Origin: Anaerolineae bacterium
GTDB taxonomy: Bacteria; Chloroflexota; Anaerolineae; Aggregatilineales; Aggregatilineaceae
Length of the DNA stretch: 64,000 nucleotides
Reading direction: 5' to 3'
NCBI GenBank assembly: GCA_016926875.1
Contig: JAFGNU010000043.1
Span: forward strand, 1-64,000
The notes beneath the pieces are model-generated. The model did no database searches and was not told where the DNA came from. It was given only the letters and a program-made list of their open reading frames with translations. Made by a program: the position numbers and the translations under genes. This document shows, piece by piece, positions 42,115-50,987 of the stretch. Within the stretch, counting starts at the first letter, position 1; each line of letters starts with the position of its first letter.

Positions 42115-42148
42115 ACGGTCTTCGCCCCATGTGCGGAGGCCGTTTTTT
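42115..42148 (+). terminator. Attenuator terminator before rplJ
   Basis: ACGGTCTTCGC (42115-42125) pairs with GCGGAGGCCGT (42133-42143), 11 pairs with three G-U, then a T run. It sits between the L10 leader and the rplJ start, so it is likely part of the autoregulation. Confidence 0.85.
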
Positions 42149-42197
42149 GAGCCTCCTAGGCGAGTATAAAAATCCCGACGAAAGGAGGAATACACGC

Positions 42198-42755
42198 TTG
42201 GCTATCAGCAAAGAGAAAAAGCACCAGCTTGTCAAAGAATACGTTGACTTGTTGCAGGGAGCCAAGGGGTTTGTCATCACCGAGTATCGCGGCATGACGA
42301 TGAAAGGCCTGGACGAACTGCGGGCCAAACTGCGCGAGAATAACGCGAAGTTCATGATCACCAAGAACACGCTGCTAAAAATCGCGCTCGAAGAAGTCGG
42401 CATGGCCGTGCCCGATGATCTGCTGGTTGGGCCGGTGGCTCTGGCGGTTGCGCTCCAGGATTTGCCCTGGACGGTTAAGACGGTGCTGGAGTACGCCGAA
42501 GACACCGAAATCTTTGTGGTCAAAGGTGGTGTCATTGGTGAAGCAGCCGTTCGGGCAGGCGAGTTGGAAGCCATTTCCAAGCTGCCGCCGCTGAACGAAC
42601 TCCGTGCCCAGTTGGCCGGTATGACCACGATGCCGCTTGTCGAGTTTGTCAGCCTGCTGAACGAACCCAGCCGCCAGGTGGTAGCTGTCATCCAGGCAGC
42701 GACCGATGGCCTGGTCAACGTGCTGGCTGCCTACAGTCAAAAAGACGCCGCCTGA
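42198..42755 (+). CDS. rplJ: 50S ribosomal protein L10
   Basis: 185 residues, N-terminal globular domain followed by the helix binding L12 dimers. LAISKEKKHQLVKEYVDLLQGAKGFVITEYRGMTMKGLDELRAKL is the conserved RNA-binding part, and FMITKNTLLKIAL follows. The initiation codon is TTG at 42198, fixed by AAAGGAGG 9 nt upstream; the longer frame runs back into the leader. It forms the stalk base with L12. Confidence 0.95.
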   Translation: MAISKEKKHQLVKEYVDLLQGAKGFVITEYRGMTMKGLDELRAKLRENNAKFMITKNTLLKIALEEVGMAVPDDLLVGPVALAVALQDLPWTVKTVLEYAEDTEIFVVKGGVIGEAAVRAGELEAISKLPPLNELRAQLAGMTTMPLVEFVSLLNEPSRQVVAVIQAATDGLVNVLAAYSQKDAA

Positions 42756-42910
42756 GCAAGTAGCGTTTAACGTCCAGTGATTAGCAGTCTGGCTGGTCAC
42801 CCAAAGCAACGGCTCAGAAACCGTCTGATCAAAAAACCAACAGTTCAACTCTAGTGGAAATACACAGCAAACGGCTGTATCAATCTGAATACGAAAGGAA
42901 CACTCAAACG

Positions 42911-43303
42911 ATGGCAGACCTACAGAAACTGGTTGAAGAACTCAGCGCGCTGACGGTAATGGAAGCAGCCGAGTTGAAGAAAATGCTCGAAGAAACATGG
43001 GGTGTCGAAGCTGTTGCGCCGATGGCGATGGGCGCGATGCCGATGATGGGTATGATGGCAGGCCAGGCGGAAGCCGAAGAGGAAGAAGAAAAGACTGAGT
43101 TCGACGTGATCATCCAGGACGTTGGCCCCAAGAAGATCGAGGTGATCAAGGTTGTGCGCAGCCTGACGCCGCTGGGCCTTCGGGAAGCGAAGGAACTGGT
43201 CGAGGGCGTTCCCAGCACGCTGATGGAAGCGGTCAGCAAGGACGCGGCTGAAGATGCCAAGGCCAAGCTGGCAGACGCGGGCGCAACGGTCGAGGTTAAG
43301 TAA
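42911..43303 (+). CDS. rplL: 50S ribosomal protein L7/L12
   Basis: 130 residues. N-terminal dimerisation helices ([25 protein letters not shown]), a Met/Gly/Ala and acidic hinge ([13 protein letters not shown]) and the C-terminal factor-binding domain ([37 protein letters not shown]). The Met-rich hinge is longer than usual. AAAGGA precedes the ATG. It is separated from rplJ by 155 nt without clear signal. It recruits GTPase translation factors. Confidence 0.96.
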   Translation: MADLQKLVEELSALTVMEAAELKKMLEETWGVEAVAPMAMGAMPMMGMMAGQAEAEEEEEKTEFDVIIQDVGPKKIEVIKVVRSLTPLGLREAKELVEGVPSTLMEAVSKDAAEDAKAKLADAGATVEVK

Positions 43304-43334
43304 CGACCTGCCTGTCTTTTTGCAGCGAAATTCC

Positions 43335-43372
43335 ATTGGGCGACTCTGGATGTATTGGAGCCGCCCAATTTG
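43335..43372 (+). terminator. Terminator after rplL
   Basis: ATTGGGCGACTC (43335-43346) pairs with GAGCCGCCCAAT (43358-43369), followed by a short T stretch. Also usable on the other strand as an end for the 43406 gene. Confidence 0.7.
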
Positions 43373-43405
43373 CATCTTGGCCCCGCCAACCAACCCGGCG
43401 CCGGG

Positions 43406-44071
43406 CTAACCCTGGTAGTATTTCAATCGCTCGATTGGGTCTTCGTAGCCGACTGCGCCGCCCTTCTCTTCGTGTAGTTTTTGTTGGATCGCCGCGTCAA
43501 GCTGGCGAATGAGCACGCTGTAATCCGGCACAATAAACAACCAGGCTTCGCCTTGTGGAGCCAGCATGTAATTGCCCAGGAACCGGCGCAGCCGTTGTTT
43601 GGGTGCAGGCCACGATTTCATCTGCATTTCTACTGCTGTCATACCCAGCAGCGGGCGTATCAGTGGTTTGCCCATGCCCTTGAGTTCTTTCCGTGAAAAC
43701 ACCTGTCCCACCTGGACGGGTTGGTACTGCCTGATTCGCCGGTAGCTGACCAACACCCGGTAAAACGGCGTCCGGATGACGAACAAGTCCGGGTTGCACT
43801 GGACATAAGATCGACGGATCGCCAGGGTAGAAAACAGCCAGAACGCCAACCCAACCAGCAGCACCACAGCTCCGAGTCTGGCCAGCGCTGCTGGTTCTGC
43901 GATATTGCTTTCTAGCTCGCTGATAAAGCTGGGCAAGAATAAAAGCAGTCCCATAACCATCAGTAACATGCCAGGGGCACGATAACGTTTGCCCATGTTG
44001 TAATAAATCAGCAATGGATGCCGGGTTGCTTGCTGGTTGCGACGGGCCTTGTCTTCTCTTTGCCGCGCCAT
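43406..44071 (-). CDS. Membrane protein of unknown function
   Basis: 221 residues. Two membrane segments (about 34-52 and 66-85) and then a cytoplasmic or external region rich in Arg and Lys, ending in a helical tail. The start follows AAGGAGG. The layout (pair of TM helices then PH-like domain with RRSYVQCNPDLFVIRTPFYRVLVSYRRIRQY split by strands) resembles a bacterial PH-domain protein, but that is a guess. Not recognised. Confidence 0.65.
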   Translation of the reverse strand: MARQREDKARRNQQATRHPLLIYYNMGKRYRAPGMLLMVMGLLLFLPSFISELESNIAEPAALARLGAVVLLVGLAFWLFSTLAIRRSYVQCNPDLFVIRTPFYRVLVSYRRIRQYQPVQVGQVFSRKELKGMGKPLIRPLLGMTAVEMQMKSWPAPKQRLRRFLGNYMLAPQGEAWLFIVPDYSVLIRQLDAAIQQKLHEEKGGAVGYEDPIERLKYYQG

Positions 44072-44313
44072 AACCACCTCCTTGATAACGGTATATAAGA
44101 TTAGCTTGCAGTCTACTCGACTCTGTGCCGCGAATCAAGCGAGCATGGACCCTGAGGCGTCTAGACGCACAGCGCGTCATGCTGCCAGAATCCAGATAAT
44201 AGTACTTTTGTAACGTGCATATCTCCTCAAATAGCCCTTACGGCAGGTAGACGCGGCTGCGTTTTTTTCTTACACTTAGTATACGTATAAAAATAGGAAG
44301 AGGTGGGGTGCGT

Positions 44314-45414
44314 ATGACAACCATTCCAGCCGATCATTTTGAGATTGCAATCGTTGATGGTGATTGGCAGTTGATCCCAACAGGTGATGAACTGCTGAGT
44401 CGGCCCGTGTTTCATGCTACACACGGTGCCGGTGTAATGGAATATACCCCGGCTTTTGGCCAGGCGCATAGGCTGCCCGGCACGGTGCTGTCGATAGAAT
44501 ATGTTCAGGCGGTAGTCATTGGCTACCAGGAAGAGTCACGGCGCTGGCTGTTGGGCTTTCAGATCGCGCGCAGCGCGGCGGACAAGGGCCGCTGGCTGGA
44601 GCTCGTCCACTGGCCGCCGGGCGATAACGAGATCTACGAGGCGGCAGCCAGGCAGGCCGGGCGAATACTGGCTGAATACGTTGGTTGTCCGCTCAAGATT
44701 TTTGGGGCCAAAAAACCGCCTCGCTCACCGGGTGACACGCACGGCGTTACCGGGCCGCTCGTGCCGCACAAACGTGAAGACATCGGTCCTCAGCAAGTCA
44801 GGTTGCTTGCTCGTTCGATCCATCTACCACTGCAATACCCGCATATATGGTTAGGACACGGGCGAACGGGCCTGGCGCTGCGACTGGCAAAAGAAGCCAC
44901 CACCGATATACAGGGCGGGATCGCACCGGCTTTCAACCAGTGCAGCATCGACCCGGAACAAAGCAGCATCCGCCTGCTGCCACCCACCGGCCTGTTAGGT
45001 GCGTTTCTGGGCGGTCAGCGAGGGCGTGAACTCAAAATTAGTGATGTGCGAAACGTGGAATTGAGGCACACAATTCTGCACCGCTCTATGGCCGCGCAAG
45101 ATGCTGGTGGTTTTGCGATTGACGTAACCTATACCATGCATACCTGGGGCGTGTTTTTGACCCTGCCGGATGAATCGCTGCTGCTGGCCCAAACGACACA
45201 CAGCACCAGCAGCGAGCTGTCACGCCGCCGGACAATGGCGGGCAATAAGTTTTCAGTTGATAGCGAGTCCGGGATCGAGTATCTCCGCCAGCACCAGGCT
45301 GATCAAGAAGCATACGATACGGCTGCCAGTTGGGCCGAGTCTGCGGCGCTGGTGATCGCGGGCACGCTGGGCACGCGGCTGGTTAAGACCGAGGCTTCTC
45401 AGGAATCTGTCTGA
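44314..45414 (+). CDS. Conserved-looking protein of unknown function
   Basis: 366 residues, soluble. It looks like a beta-rich N-terminal half (EIAIVDGDWQLIPTG, FHATHGAGVMEY) with a later helical end, without signal peptide, membrane segment or known catalytic motif. GAGGTGG before the ATG supports the start. The flanking genes give no clue. It could be a ligand-binding or regulatory protein. Preceded by 242 nt whose AT-rich part (near 44264-44296) may hold a promoter. Confidence 0.62.
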   Translation: MTTIPADHFEIAIVDGDWQLIPTGDELLSRPVFHATHGAGVMEYTPAFGQAHRLPGTVLSIEYVQAVVIGYQEESRRWLLGFQIARSAADKGRWLELVHWPPGDNEIYEAAARQAGRILAEYVGCPLKIFGAKKPPRSPGDTHGVTGPLVPHKREDIGPQQVRLLARSIHLPLQYPHIWLGHGRTGLALRLAKEATTDIQGGIAPAFNQCSIDPEQSSIRLLPPTGLLGAFLGGQRGRELKISDVRNVELRHTILHRSMAAQDAGGFAIDVTYTMHTWGVFLTLPDESLLLAQTTHSTSSELSRRRTMAGNKFSVDSESGIEYLRQHQADQEAYDTAASWAESAALVIAGTLGTRLVKTEASQESV

Positions 45415-45440
45415 GCAGGCGCGGTTGTTTGCCAGGGCGC

Positions 45441-47090
45441 CTAAAATTTCAACCAGTGATAGGCATAGGGCGCCAGGGCCAACGAGTAGGGTTCATGATC
45501 AACGCCGGGCCACACCTTGTCGGTTAGTATATCCACCGGCCTGGTGCCAGCGCACTCTGATAGATCGAGCGTGGTTTGCTGGGTTTCGCCGGTCAGATTG
45601 ACTATCACCAGGACTTTTTCGACCGGGCTGTCTGCCGCACTGGCATCCTCGATTACCCGCCAGTATGCCAGCAGCCCTTCGTTTTCAGGCAGCGCAAAAG
45701 CAAACGTACCCCGCCCAAATACTTTGTGTCGCTTGCGAACCTCCAGCACGTGGCGGATCGTATGCCACAGTGAGCCTGGATCGGCCTGCTGTTGTTCCAC
45801 GTTGACAAGCTCGTAGCCAAAAACCGGGTCGTTGAGCACAGGTTCATACAGTTGTGCCGCGTTTGAGAACCCCGCATTGTTTGAACTATTCCACTGCATT
45901 GGTGTACGAACCCCGTTCCGGTCCTCTCGCCAGATGTCGTCACCCATGCCTATCTCGTCACCGTAATAGATAATGGGCGAGCCGGGCAGCGAAAACAGCA
46001 TGGCGTTCAGCAGTTTGATCTGCCGGGAGTCGTTGTCGAGCAGCGGAGCCAGGCGGCGGCGAATGCCCAGGTTCAGCCGCATACGCGGGATCGGCGCGTA
46101 TTGTTCCCACATATACTGGCGTTCTTCTTCGGTCACCATTTCCAGCGTGAGTTCGTCATGGTTGCGCAGAAAAATGCACCACTGTGCCAGCGGTGGAATC
46201 TCAGGTGTGCGGTGCAAAATGTCCACAATGCTTTTACGATTCTGCTGCTTTAGAGCCATGAACAACCGGGGCATGATCGGAAAGTGAAATGCCATGTGGA
46301 ATTCGTCGTCATCCCCGAAATAAGCGCGCACATCGGCGGGCCACTGGTTTGCTTCGGCCAGCAGGATGCGACCGGGCCACCTGGTATTCACATGCGCGCG
46401 CATACGCTTGACATAATCATGCGTTTCGGGCAGGTTTTCGCAGTTCGTGCCTTCGCGCTCAAACAGGTACGGTACGGCATCGACTCGGAAGCCGTCGATC
46501 CCAAGCTCCATCCAGAAGTCAATAATATCCAGCATTTCTTGCTGCACAGCCGGGCTATCGTAGTTCAGGTCCGGCTGCTGGTGGAAAAACCGGTGCCAGT
46601 AATATTCACCTGTCAGTGGGTCATATTCCCAGTTGGAGGTTTCGGTATCCAGAAAGATGATGCGGGCATCCCGGTATCGCTGATCGGATTCGCTCCAAAC
46701 GTACCAGTCCCGCTTTGTTGATTCTTTGGATGAGCGCGACTCAATAAACCAGGGATGGTGATCGGACGTGTGGTTAACGACAATATCCACGATGATGTAC
46801 ATGCCGCGCTCATGGATGCCGTCCACAACAGCTTTGAAGTCTTCCAGGGTGCCAAAGTCTTCGTGGATACCACGATAGCCGGACACGTCGTAGCCATCAT
46901 CGAACAGGGGGGATGGGTAGATTGGCAGCAGCCAGATGCAATCAACGCCCAGTTCTTGTAAGTAATCTAGTTTTGTGAGCAATCCTTTCAAGTCGCCATG
47001 GCCGTCTTCGTTGCCATCCTTGAATGCTCGAACGTACAGTTCATAAAATACAGCATCTTTATACCAGGTCAGGTTGGGATTATGCGACAT
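45441..47090 (-). CDS. treS: Maltose alpha-D-glucosyltransferase (trehalose synthase)
   Basis: 549 residues, GH13. WYKDAVFYELYVRAFKDGN, VDIVVNHTSDHHPWF, GIDGFRVDAVPYLF (catalytic Asp nucleophile), ILLAEANQWP (acid/base Glu) and FLRNHDELTLEM (third Asp) are all present. It interconverts maltose and trehalose. The length matches the plain enzyme without the maltokinase fusion seen in some bacteria. AAGGA precedes the ATG. It lies 92 nt after an FHA gene on the same strand. Confidence 0.92.
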   Translation of the reverse strand: MSHNPNLTWYKDAVFYELYVRAFKDGNEDGHGDLKGLLTKLDYLQELGVDCIWLLPIYPSPLFDDGYDVSGYRGIHEDFGTLEDFKAVVDGIHERGMYIIVDIVVNHTSDHHPWFIESRSSKESTKRDWYVWSESDQRYRDARIIFLDTETSNWEYDPLTGEYYWHRFFHQQPDLNYDSPAVQQEMLDIIDFWMELGIDGFRVDAVPYLFEREGTNCENLPETHDYVKRMRAHVNTRWPGRILLAEANQWPADVRAYFGDDDEFHMAFHFPIMPRLFMALKQQNRKSIVDILHRTPEIPPLAQWCIFLRNHDELTLEMVTEEERQYMWEQYAPIPRMRLNLGIRRRLAPLLDNDSRQIKLLNAMLFSLPGSPIIYYGDEIGMGDDIWREDRNGVRTPMQWNSSNNAGFSNAAQLYEPVLNDPVFGYELVNVEQQQADPGSLWHTIRHVLEVRKRHKVFGRGTFAFALPENEGLLAYWRVIEDASAADSPVEKVLVIVNLTGETQQTTLDLSECAGTRPVDILTDKVWPGVDHEPYSLALAPYAYHWLKF

Positions 47091-47182
47091 TTTCCTTCCA
47101 GCTTAGGGTACGATGTATGCTGCTTCAGTTCGGATGATATTGTGGCAGGGACAGGATCAGCACAGCACGCAGCAAACACTGT

Positions 47183-47680
47183 TCAGGCAAAATTAACACG
47201 AATTACCAGCTTGCCGAGCCGTAGTTCATCCCCATCCCGCAAAATGCGCGCCTGATGCGCGATCAGCTTCTGTCCATTCATATAGGTCGAATTGGCGCTG
47301 CCCAGGTCCATCACTTTGACGGCCTCATCTTCGACCAGCAGCAGCGCATGCCGCCGTGACACACCAAACTCTTGAGCGCCGCATTCGTCCAGGTCAATAT
47401 CGGGCGCCTCATCGGTTTCAGTATCATACCGGCCTATCACCAGTCTGTCACGAAGGTTTACGCTCAGCGGCTCGTTACGACCCCGAATGTGCAGCAGCAG
47501 TATCCGTTCAGTTCCCAGCCGGGCGGTCCCCCAGCGTGGGAAGTTGAGATTATCTGCAGTGGGTTCCAGTTGGCGCGTAGCACCATCCTTGGCTCTGCCG
47601 GGTTTCAGCGGCATCCCACACCTGATGCAGATAAGTTCTTCTTCCGGATTCTCATATCCACACTCTGCACACTTGATCAC
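47183..47680 (-). CDS. Zinc-ribbon and FHA-domain protein
   Basis: 165 residues. The N-terminus has a CxxC...CxxC zinc ribbon (KCAECGYENPEEELICIRCG). Residues about 80-160 form an FHA domain: LVIGRYDTETDEAPDIDLDE, GVSRRHALLLVEDEAVKVMDLGSANSTYMNG, with the conserved GR, SRRH and N for phosphothreonine binding. The start codon is GTG at 47680 with AAGGGG before it. FHA proteins read Ser/Thr phosphorylation; no kinase is nearby. Confidence 0.88.
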   Translation of the reverse strand: MIKCAECGYENPEEELICIRCGMPLKPGRAKDGATRQLEPTADNLNFPRWGTARLGTERILLLHIRGRNEPLSVNLRDRLVIGRYDTETDEAPDIDLDECGAQEFGVSRRHALLLVEDEAVKVMDLGSANSTYMNGQKLIAHQARILRDGDELRLGKLVIRVNFA

Positions 47681-47852
47681 AGGTTTTTCCCCTTAACCCT
47701 AACTGCGTGATGTTCGTAGTATACATGAACACAGTTCCTTGATACCAGAGGCATAAAGGCAGGTTTATCGGATGAGTAATGTGCCACGTCTGGTTATCGA
47801 GTTGATGTATACTAAAAACGCGTTGCGGTCAATAGAGGGTGAGTCAAGCGAT

Positions 47853-48368
47853 ATGAGTCAAGCAGCCTGGTACGAACGGTTTGGACAGATTGGTAAACGG
47901 CTCAGCCTGGCCGAGCGGCATTATGAGCGAGGCCTGTATTACTACGGGCGTAAAAAGTACGATCTTGCCACTGCCGACCTGGACGAAGCGATTGAGCTTG
48001 AGCCTAAACGAGCCGAGTTTTATGTGGCGCGAGGGCTGATGCTGCTGCTGGATAATCGACCGGATGAAGCTGAGGAAGACTTTGAGTATGGCTTGAAACT
48101 GGACCGTACGCAGTGGCTGGCGCATTACGGACGGGGCATACGCGCCTTTGAAAAAGGAGATTATGCCGGGGCGATTGATGGTTTTTCCCGTGCTCAACGA
48201 ATTGCGCCCGACCGCCCCGAAGTGTATTACTACCGTGCCCTGGCGTTTTACCAGATGGAGAACTCAAGTGAGGCGGTGAATGATATGACGTATGCTGAGA
48301 ACCTGTTGGCCGCCAATGATAAGCGCCGCAAACAGACCCAAAAATGGCGCGCGATATTTGAAGCGTAA
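47853..48368 (+). CDS. Tetratricopeptide-repeat protein
   Basis: 171 residues from ATG 47853. Four TPR-like units from residue about 20 to 150, e.g. GLYYYGRKKYDLATADLDEAIELEP and GIRAFEKGDYAGAIDGFSRAQRIAP. A -10-like TATACT at 47808-47813 makes an upstream in-frame ATG at 47772 less likely. Function: protein-protein scaffold, partner unknown. Confidence 0.75.
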   Translation: MSQAAWYERFGQIGKRLSLAERHYERGLYYYGRKKYDLATADLDEAIELEPKRAEFYVARGLMLLLDNRPDEAEEDFEYGLKLDRTQWLAHYGRGIRAFEKGDYAGAIDGFSRAQRIAPDRPEVYYYRALAFYQMENSSEAVNDMTYAENLLAANDKRRKQTQKWRAIFEA

Positions 48369-48568
48369 CGTTTGCACAGGGTTTCCTGAGCGTAAAAGCA
48401 GGTGGTTGGCCACAGCTTCAGATAGTGGGGCTGTTTCTACGACATGAAAGTTCTGTGAAGGTTCCTTGTATTGGACCCAGAGTCGTTTTACACTACGATA
48501 TACTAAAGATGTAAAGAAACACCTCATGCCGTTTACTTGTTCGCACCCAGGGTAGATAGGAAAAAAAC

Positions 48569-50044
48569 ATGGGTTCACGACTTTCGCGGTTGAATCGCAC
48601 CACGCCACCGCCTGCTAGCGAATCACAACACCAGTCCCAGCAGCCTGTCGAACCGCCGATCATGACCCAAGCGCCAGAACCATTTGCTGCTGATCTGTCG
48701 TTTGATGATGAACCACGAATTGTTGAAAAACAGCGGACTTCCCCGCGCATCGCAACGCTTCGTAAGCAGTTGCGCGAAAAATTATTGGCCACGCCCGACG
48801 AATTTGATGGTATGGAAAGCCGGAACCCGGAGCACCAACAGATTGTTCGTGACCGGCTGAAGGTGGTGTTGCAGCGGGCCAATGTCCAGCTAACCCCACC
48901 TGAACTGGCGGAACTGGAAACCGCGCTCATTGCCGACATGTTAGGGTTTGGCGCTATCGATTCCCTGGTGCATGATCCCAGCGTATCGGAAATCATGGTC
49001 AACAGTTCGGAGATCATCTTTGCCGAGCGCAAGGGGAAGTTGATCGAGACCGAGCTTACCTTTGATGATGATGAGCATATCCAGTGGACGGCCAGGCGCA
49101 TCGTTCGCCCTTTGCAGCGCGACTTCAGCCGCCACAACCCAATGGTGGATGCTCGCCTGCCGGATGGCTCGCGCGTTCACCTGATCATGCCACCCTCGGC
49201 ATTGGAAGGCACGACGATTACCGTGCGCAAGTTCCCGTCCAGCCCGCTGACCGTGAATGACCTGATCCGCTTTGGCTCGTTCACCGAAGAAGTGGCCGAA
49301 TTCCTGAAAGCGTGCGTGGTTGCGCGGCTGAATATCGTGGTGTCGGGCGGCACCGGCTCTGGTAAAACCACGCTGCTGAACGTGCTCTCTGCGTTTATCC
49401 CTGATGATGAGCGTATTGTCACGATTGAGGACTCGGCAGAGCTTCAGCTTACCCAGCGGCATGTCGTGCGGTTGGAAACGTGCTCCCCCGTGCCGGGTGG
49501 CGACGGCGAAGAAGGCCGGTTGACTATTCGTGACTTGGTAAAAGGCAGCCTGCGTATGCGCCCGGATCGCATTGTGGTGGGTGAATGCCGTTCCGGCGAG
49601 GCACTGGATATGCTCCAGGCGATGAACACCGGGCACGACGGCTCGCTGACCACCATTCACTCTAACAGTCCGCGTGACTGCATCGCACGCCTGGAAACCC
49701 TGGCCCTGATGGCCGGTATGGACCTGCCGGTGCTCGTGATCCGGCGCCAGATCGCCAGCGCGGTCCACCTGATTGTGCAGCAAAGCCGGTTGAAGGACGG
49801 CACCCGCAAGATTGTACAGATTTCCGAACTCCAGGGGATGGAAGGGGACCGCGTTACGCTGCAAGACCTTTTCGTATACCAGACACCCGATCAGCGCGGG
49901 ACAGGGCCGAGTCATACCGGTGGCGGTACGCTCAACTCGACCGGGTTCCGGCCCAGCTTTTCGGACCGGTTGGTTGAAGCGGGATTCCGGCTCAGCGGGC
50001 GTATCTTTGGGGTGGGCAGCGGCAAGTTTGGTGCGTCGTCGTAA
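48569..50044 (+). CDS. tadA: CpaF/TadA-family secretion ATPase
   Basis: 491 residues, a hexameric ATPase of type II/IV secretion and Tad pili. The N-terminal part includes IADMLGFGAIDSLVHDPSVSEIMVNSSEIIF. The catalytic core has GGTGSGKTTLL (Walker A near residue 260), IVTIEDSAEL, MRPDRIVVGECRSGEALDMLQAMNTGHDGSLTTIHSNSPRDC. The C-terminal end is Gly/Ser-rich. A Pro/Gln-rich first 45 residues precedes it. No tadB, tadC, prepilin or other Tad genes are present within several kb, so it is an orphan here. Confidence 0.92.
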   Translation: MGSRLSRLNRTTPPPASESQHQSQQPVEPPIMTQAPEPFAADLSFDDEPRIVEKQRTSPRIATLRKQLREKLLATPDEFDGMESRNPEHQQIVRDRLKVVLQRANVQLTPPELAELETALIADMLGFGAIDSLVHDPSVSEIMVNSSEIIFAERKGKLIETELTFDDDEHIQWTARRIVRPLQRDFSRHNPMVDARLPDGSRVHLIMPPSALEGTTITVRKFPSSPLTVNDLIRFGSFTEEVAEFLKACVVARLNIVVSGGTGSGKTTLLNVLSAFIPDDERIVTIEDSAELQLTQRHVVRLETCSPVPGGDGEEGRLTIRDLVKGSLRMRPDRIVVGECRSGEALDMLQAMNTGHDGSLTTIHSNSPRDCIARLETLALMAGMDLPVLVIRRQIASAVHLIVQQSRLKDGTRKIVQISELQGMEGDRVTLQDLFVYQTPDQRGTGPSHTGGGTLNSTGFRPSFSDRLVEAGFRLSGRIFGVGSGKFGASS

Positions 50045-50079
50045 GCTGCTCACTTGCGCATTTTTTCAGAGGTAGCCAC

Positions 50080-50112
50080 ACACCCTGGCAGTTGTTATGT
50101 CCAGGGTGTTTT
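50080..50112 (+). terminator. Terminator after the CpaF/TadA gene
   Basis: ACACCCTGG (50080-50088) pairs with CCAGGGTGT (50101-50109), followed by TTTT. It ends the tadA transcript before the E1-like gene. Confidence 0.75.
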
Positions 50113-50147
50113 GCGTGGTGCATGGTATTGAAAGGCTATGGCATGTG

Positions 50148-50966
50148 ATGAAGCAAGCGATTCCGCCCGATCCCGGCACAGTGGAGCTGTCCCCGGCAGA
50201 AATGATTCGTTACAACCGCCACGTGCGCCTGTCGCAGATAGGCCGCGAAGGGCAGCGCAAGCTCAAGGCAGCCAGCGCCCTGATCGTTGGCCTGGGCGGA
50301 CTGGGCAGCCCTATATCGATGTACCTGGCAGCAGCAGGCGTCGGGCGGATCGGGTTGGTCGATGGGGATGTGGTGGATGCCAGCAATCTTCAGCGACAGA
50401 TCGTACACGGCGAGAGCGTTATCGGTATGCCCAAGGTCAAGTCGGCAGCGGCGCGCCTGCGCGAGTTGAACCCATACATTGTAGTTGAGCCATACTATGT
50501 CCCGCTGACCTGCGACAACGCGCCGGACCTGCTGGCATCATATGATGTGGTAATGGATGGATTGGATAATTTTGGTGCCCGCTGCATTCTCAACGAGGCG
50601 GCGGTCAGCTTGGGCAAACCGTATGTGTACGGCAGCGTGGCATATTTTGAGGGACAGGTGAGTGTTTTTGGTGTGAGGGATGGACCGTGCTACCGCTGCC
50701 TGCTGCCCGCCCCGCCGCCTGATCTCGCACCGGGTGAAGCCGCGCCGGGGATATTTAGCGTGCTGCCGGGCACAATTGGCACGCTTCAGGCCAACGAGGC
50801 ACTGAAACTGCTGCTGGGGATCGGTGAGCTGTTGGTGGGTCAACTGCTGGTGTACGATGCCCTGGATATGACTTTTGACCTGATCACACTGCCACGTCGG
50901 CCAGACTGTCCGGTGTGTGGTGATCGTTCTACGACTGCCGGGCCAGACGAAAACACACAGCCGTAG
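50148..50966 (+). CDS. MoeB/ThiF (E1-like) adenylyltransferase lacking the usual Cys
   Basis: 272 residues. LIVGLGGLGSPISMYLAAAGVGRIGLVDGD is the ATP-binding loop, followed by NLQRQIVHGESVIGMPKVKSAA (catalytic Arg and Lys) and VVMDGLDNFGARCILN. Four zinc cysteines are present (Cys181, Cys184, Cys254, Cys257). In the usual PSCAEAGVLG block, PGEAAPGIFS is found (residues 195-204), so the Cys is Glu197. It could adenylate the C-terminus of a ubiquitin-like sulphur carrier such as MoaD but may not form a thioester. It lies alone; the ATG at 50148 fits the family start. Confidence 0.88.
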   Translation: MKQAIPPDPGTVELSPAEMIRYNRHVRLSQIGREGQRKLKAASALIVGLGGLGSPISMYLAAAGVGRIGLVDGDVVDASNLQRQIVHGESVIGMPKVKSAAARLRELNPYIVVEPYYVPLTCDNAPDLLASYDVVMDGLDNFGARCILNEAAVSLGKPYVYGSVAYFEGQVSVFGVRDGPCYRCLLPAPPPDLAPGEAAPGIFSVLPGTIGTLQANEALKLLLGIGELLVGQLLVYDALDMTFDLITLPRRPDCPVCGDRSTTAGPDENTQP

Positions 50967-50987
50967 TGGCTGCGCGGGTTACGACGT

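Noticed and set aside
50148-50966. The E1-like gene as the partner of the E2/JAB operon
   Set aside because: It is about 47 kb away, lacks the usual Cys and fits MoeB/ThiF better; kept only as a possibility.
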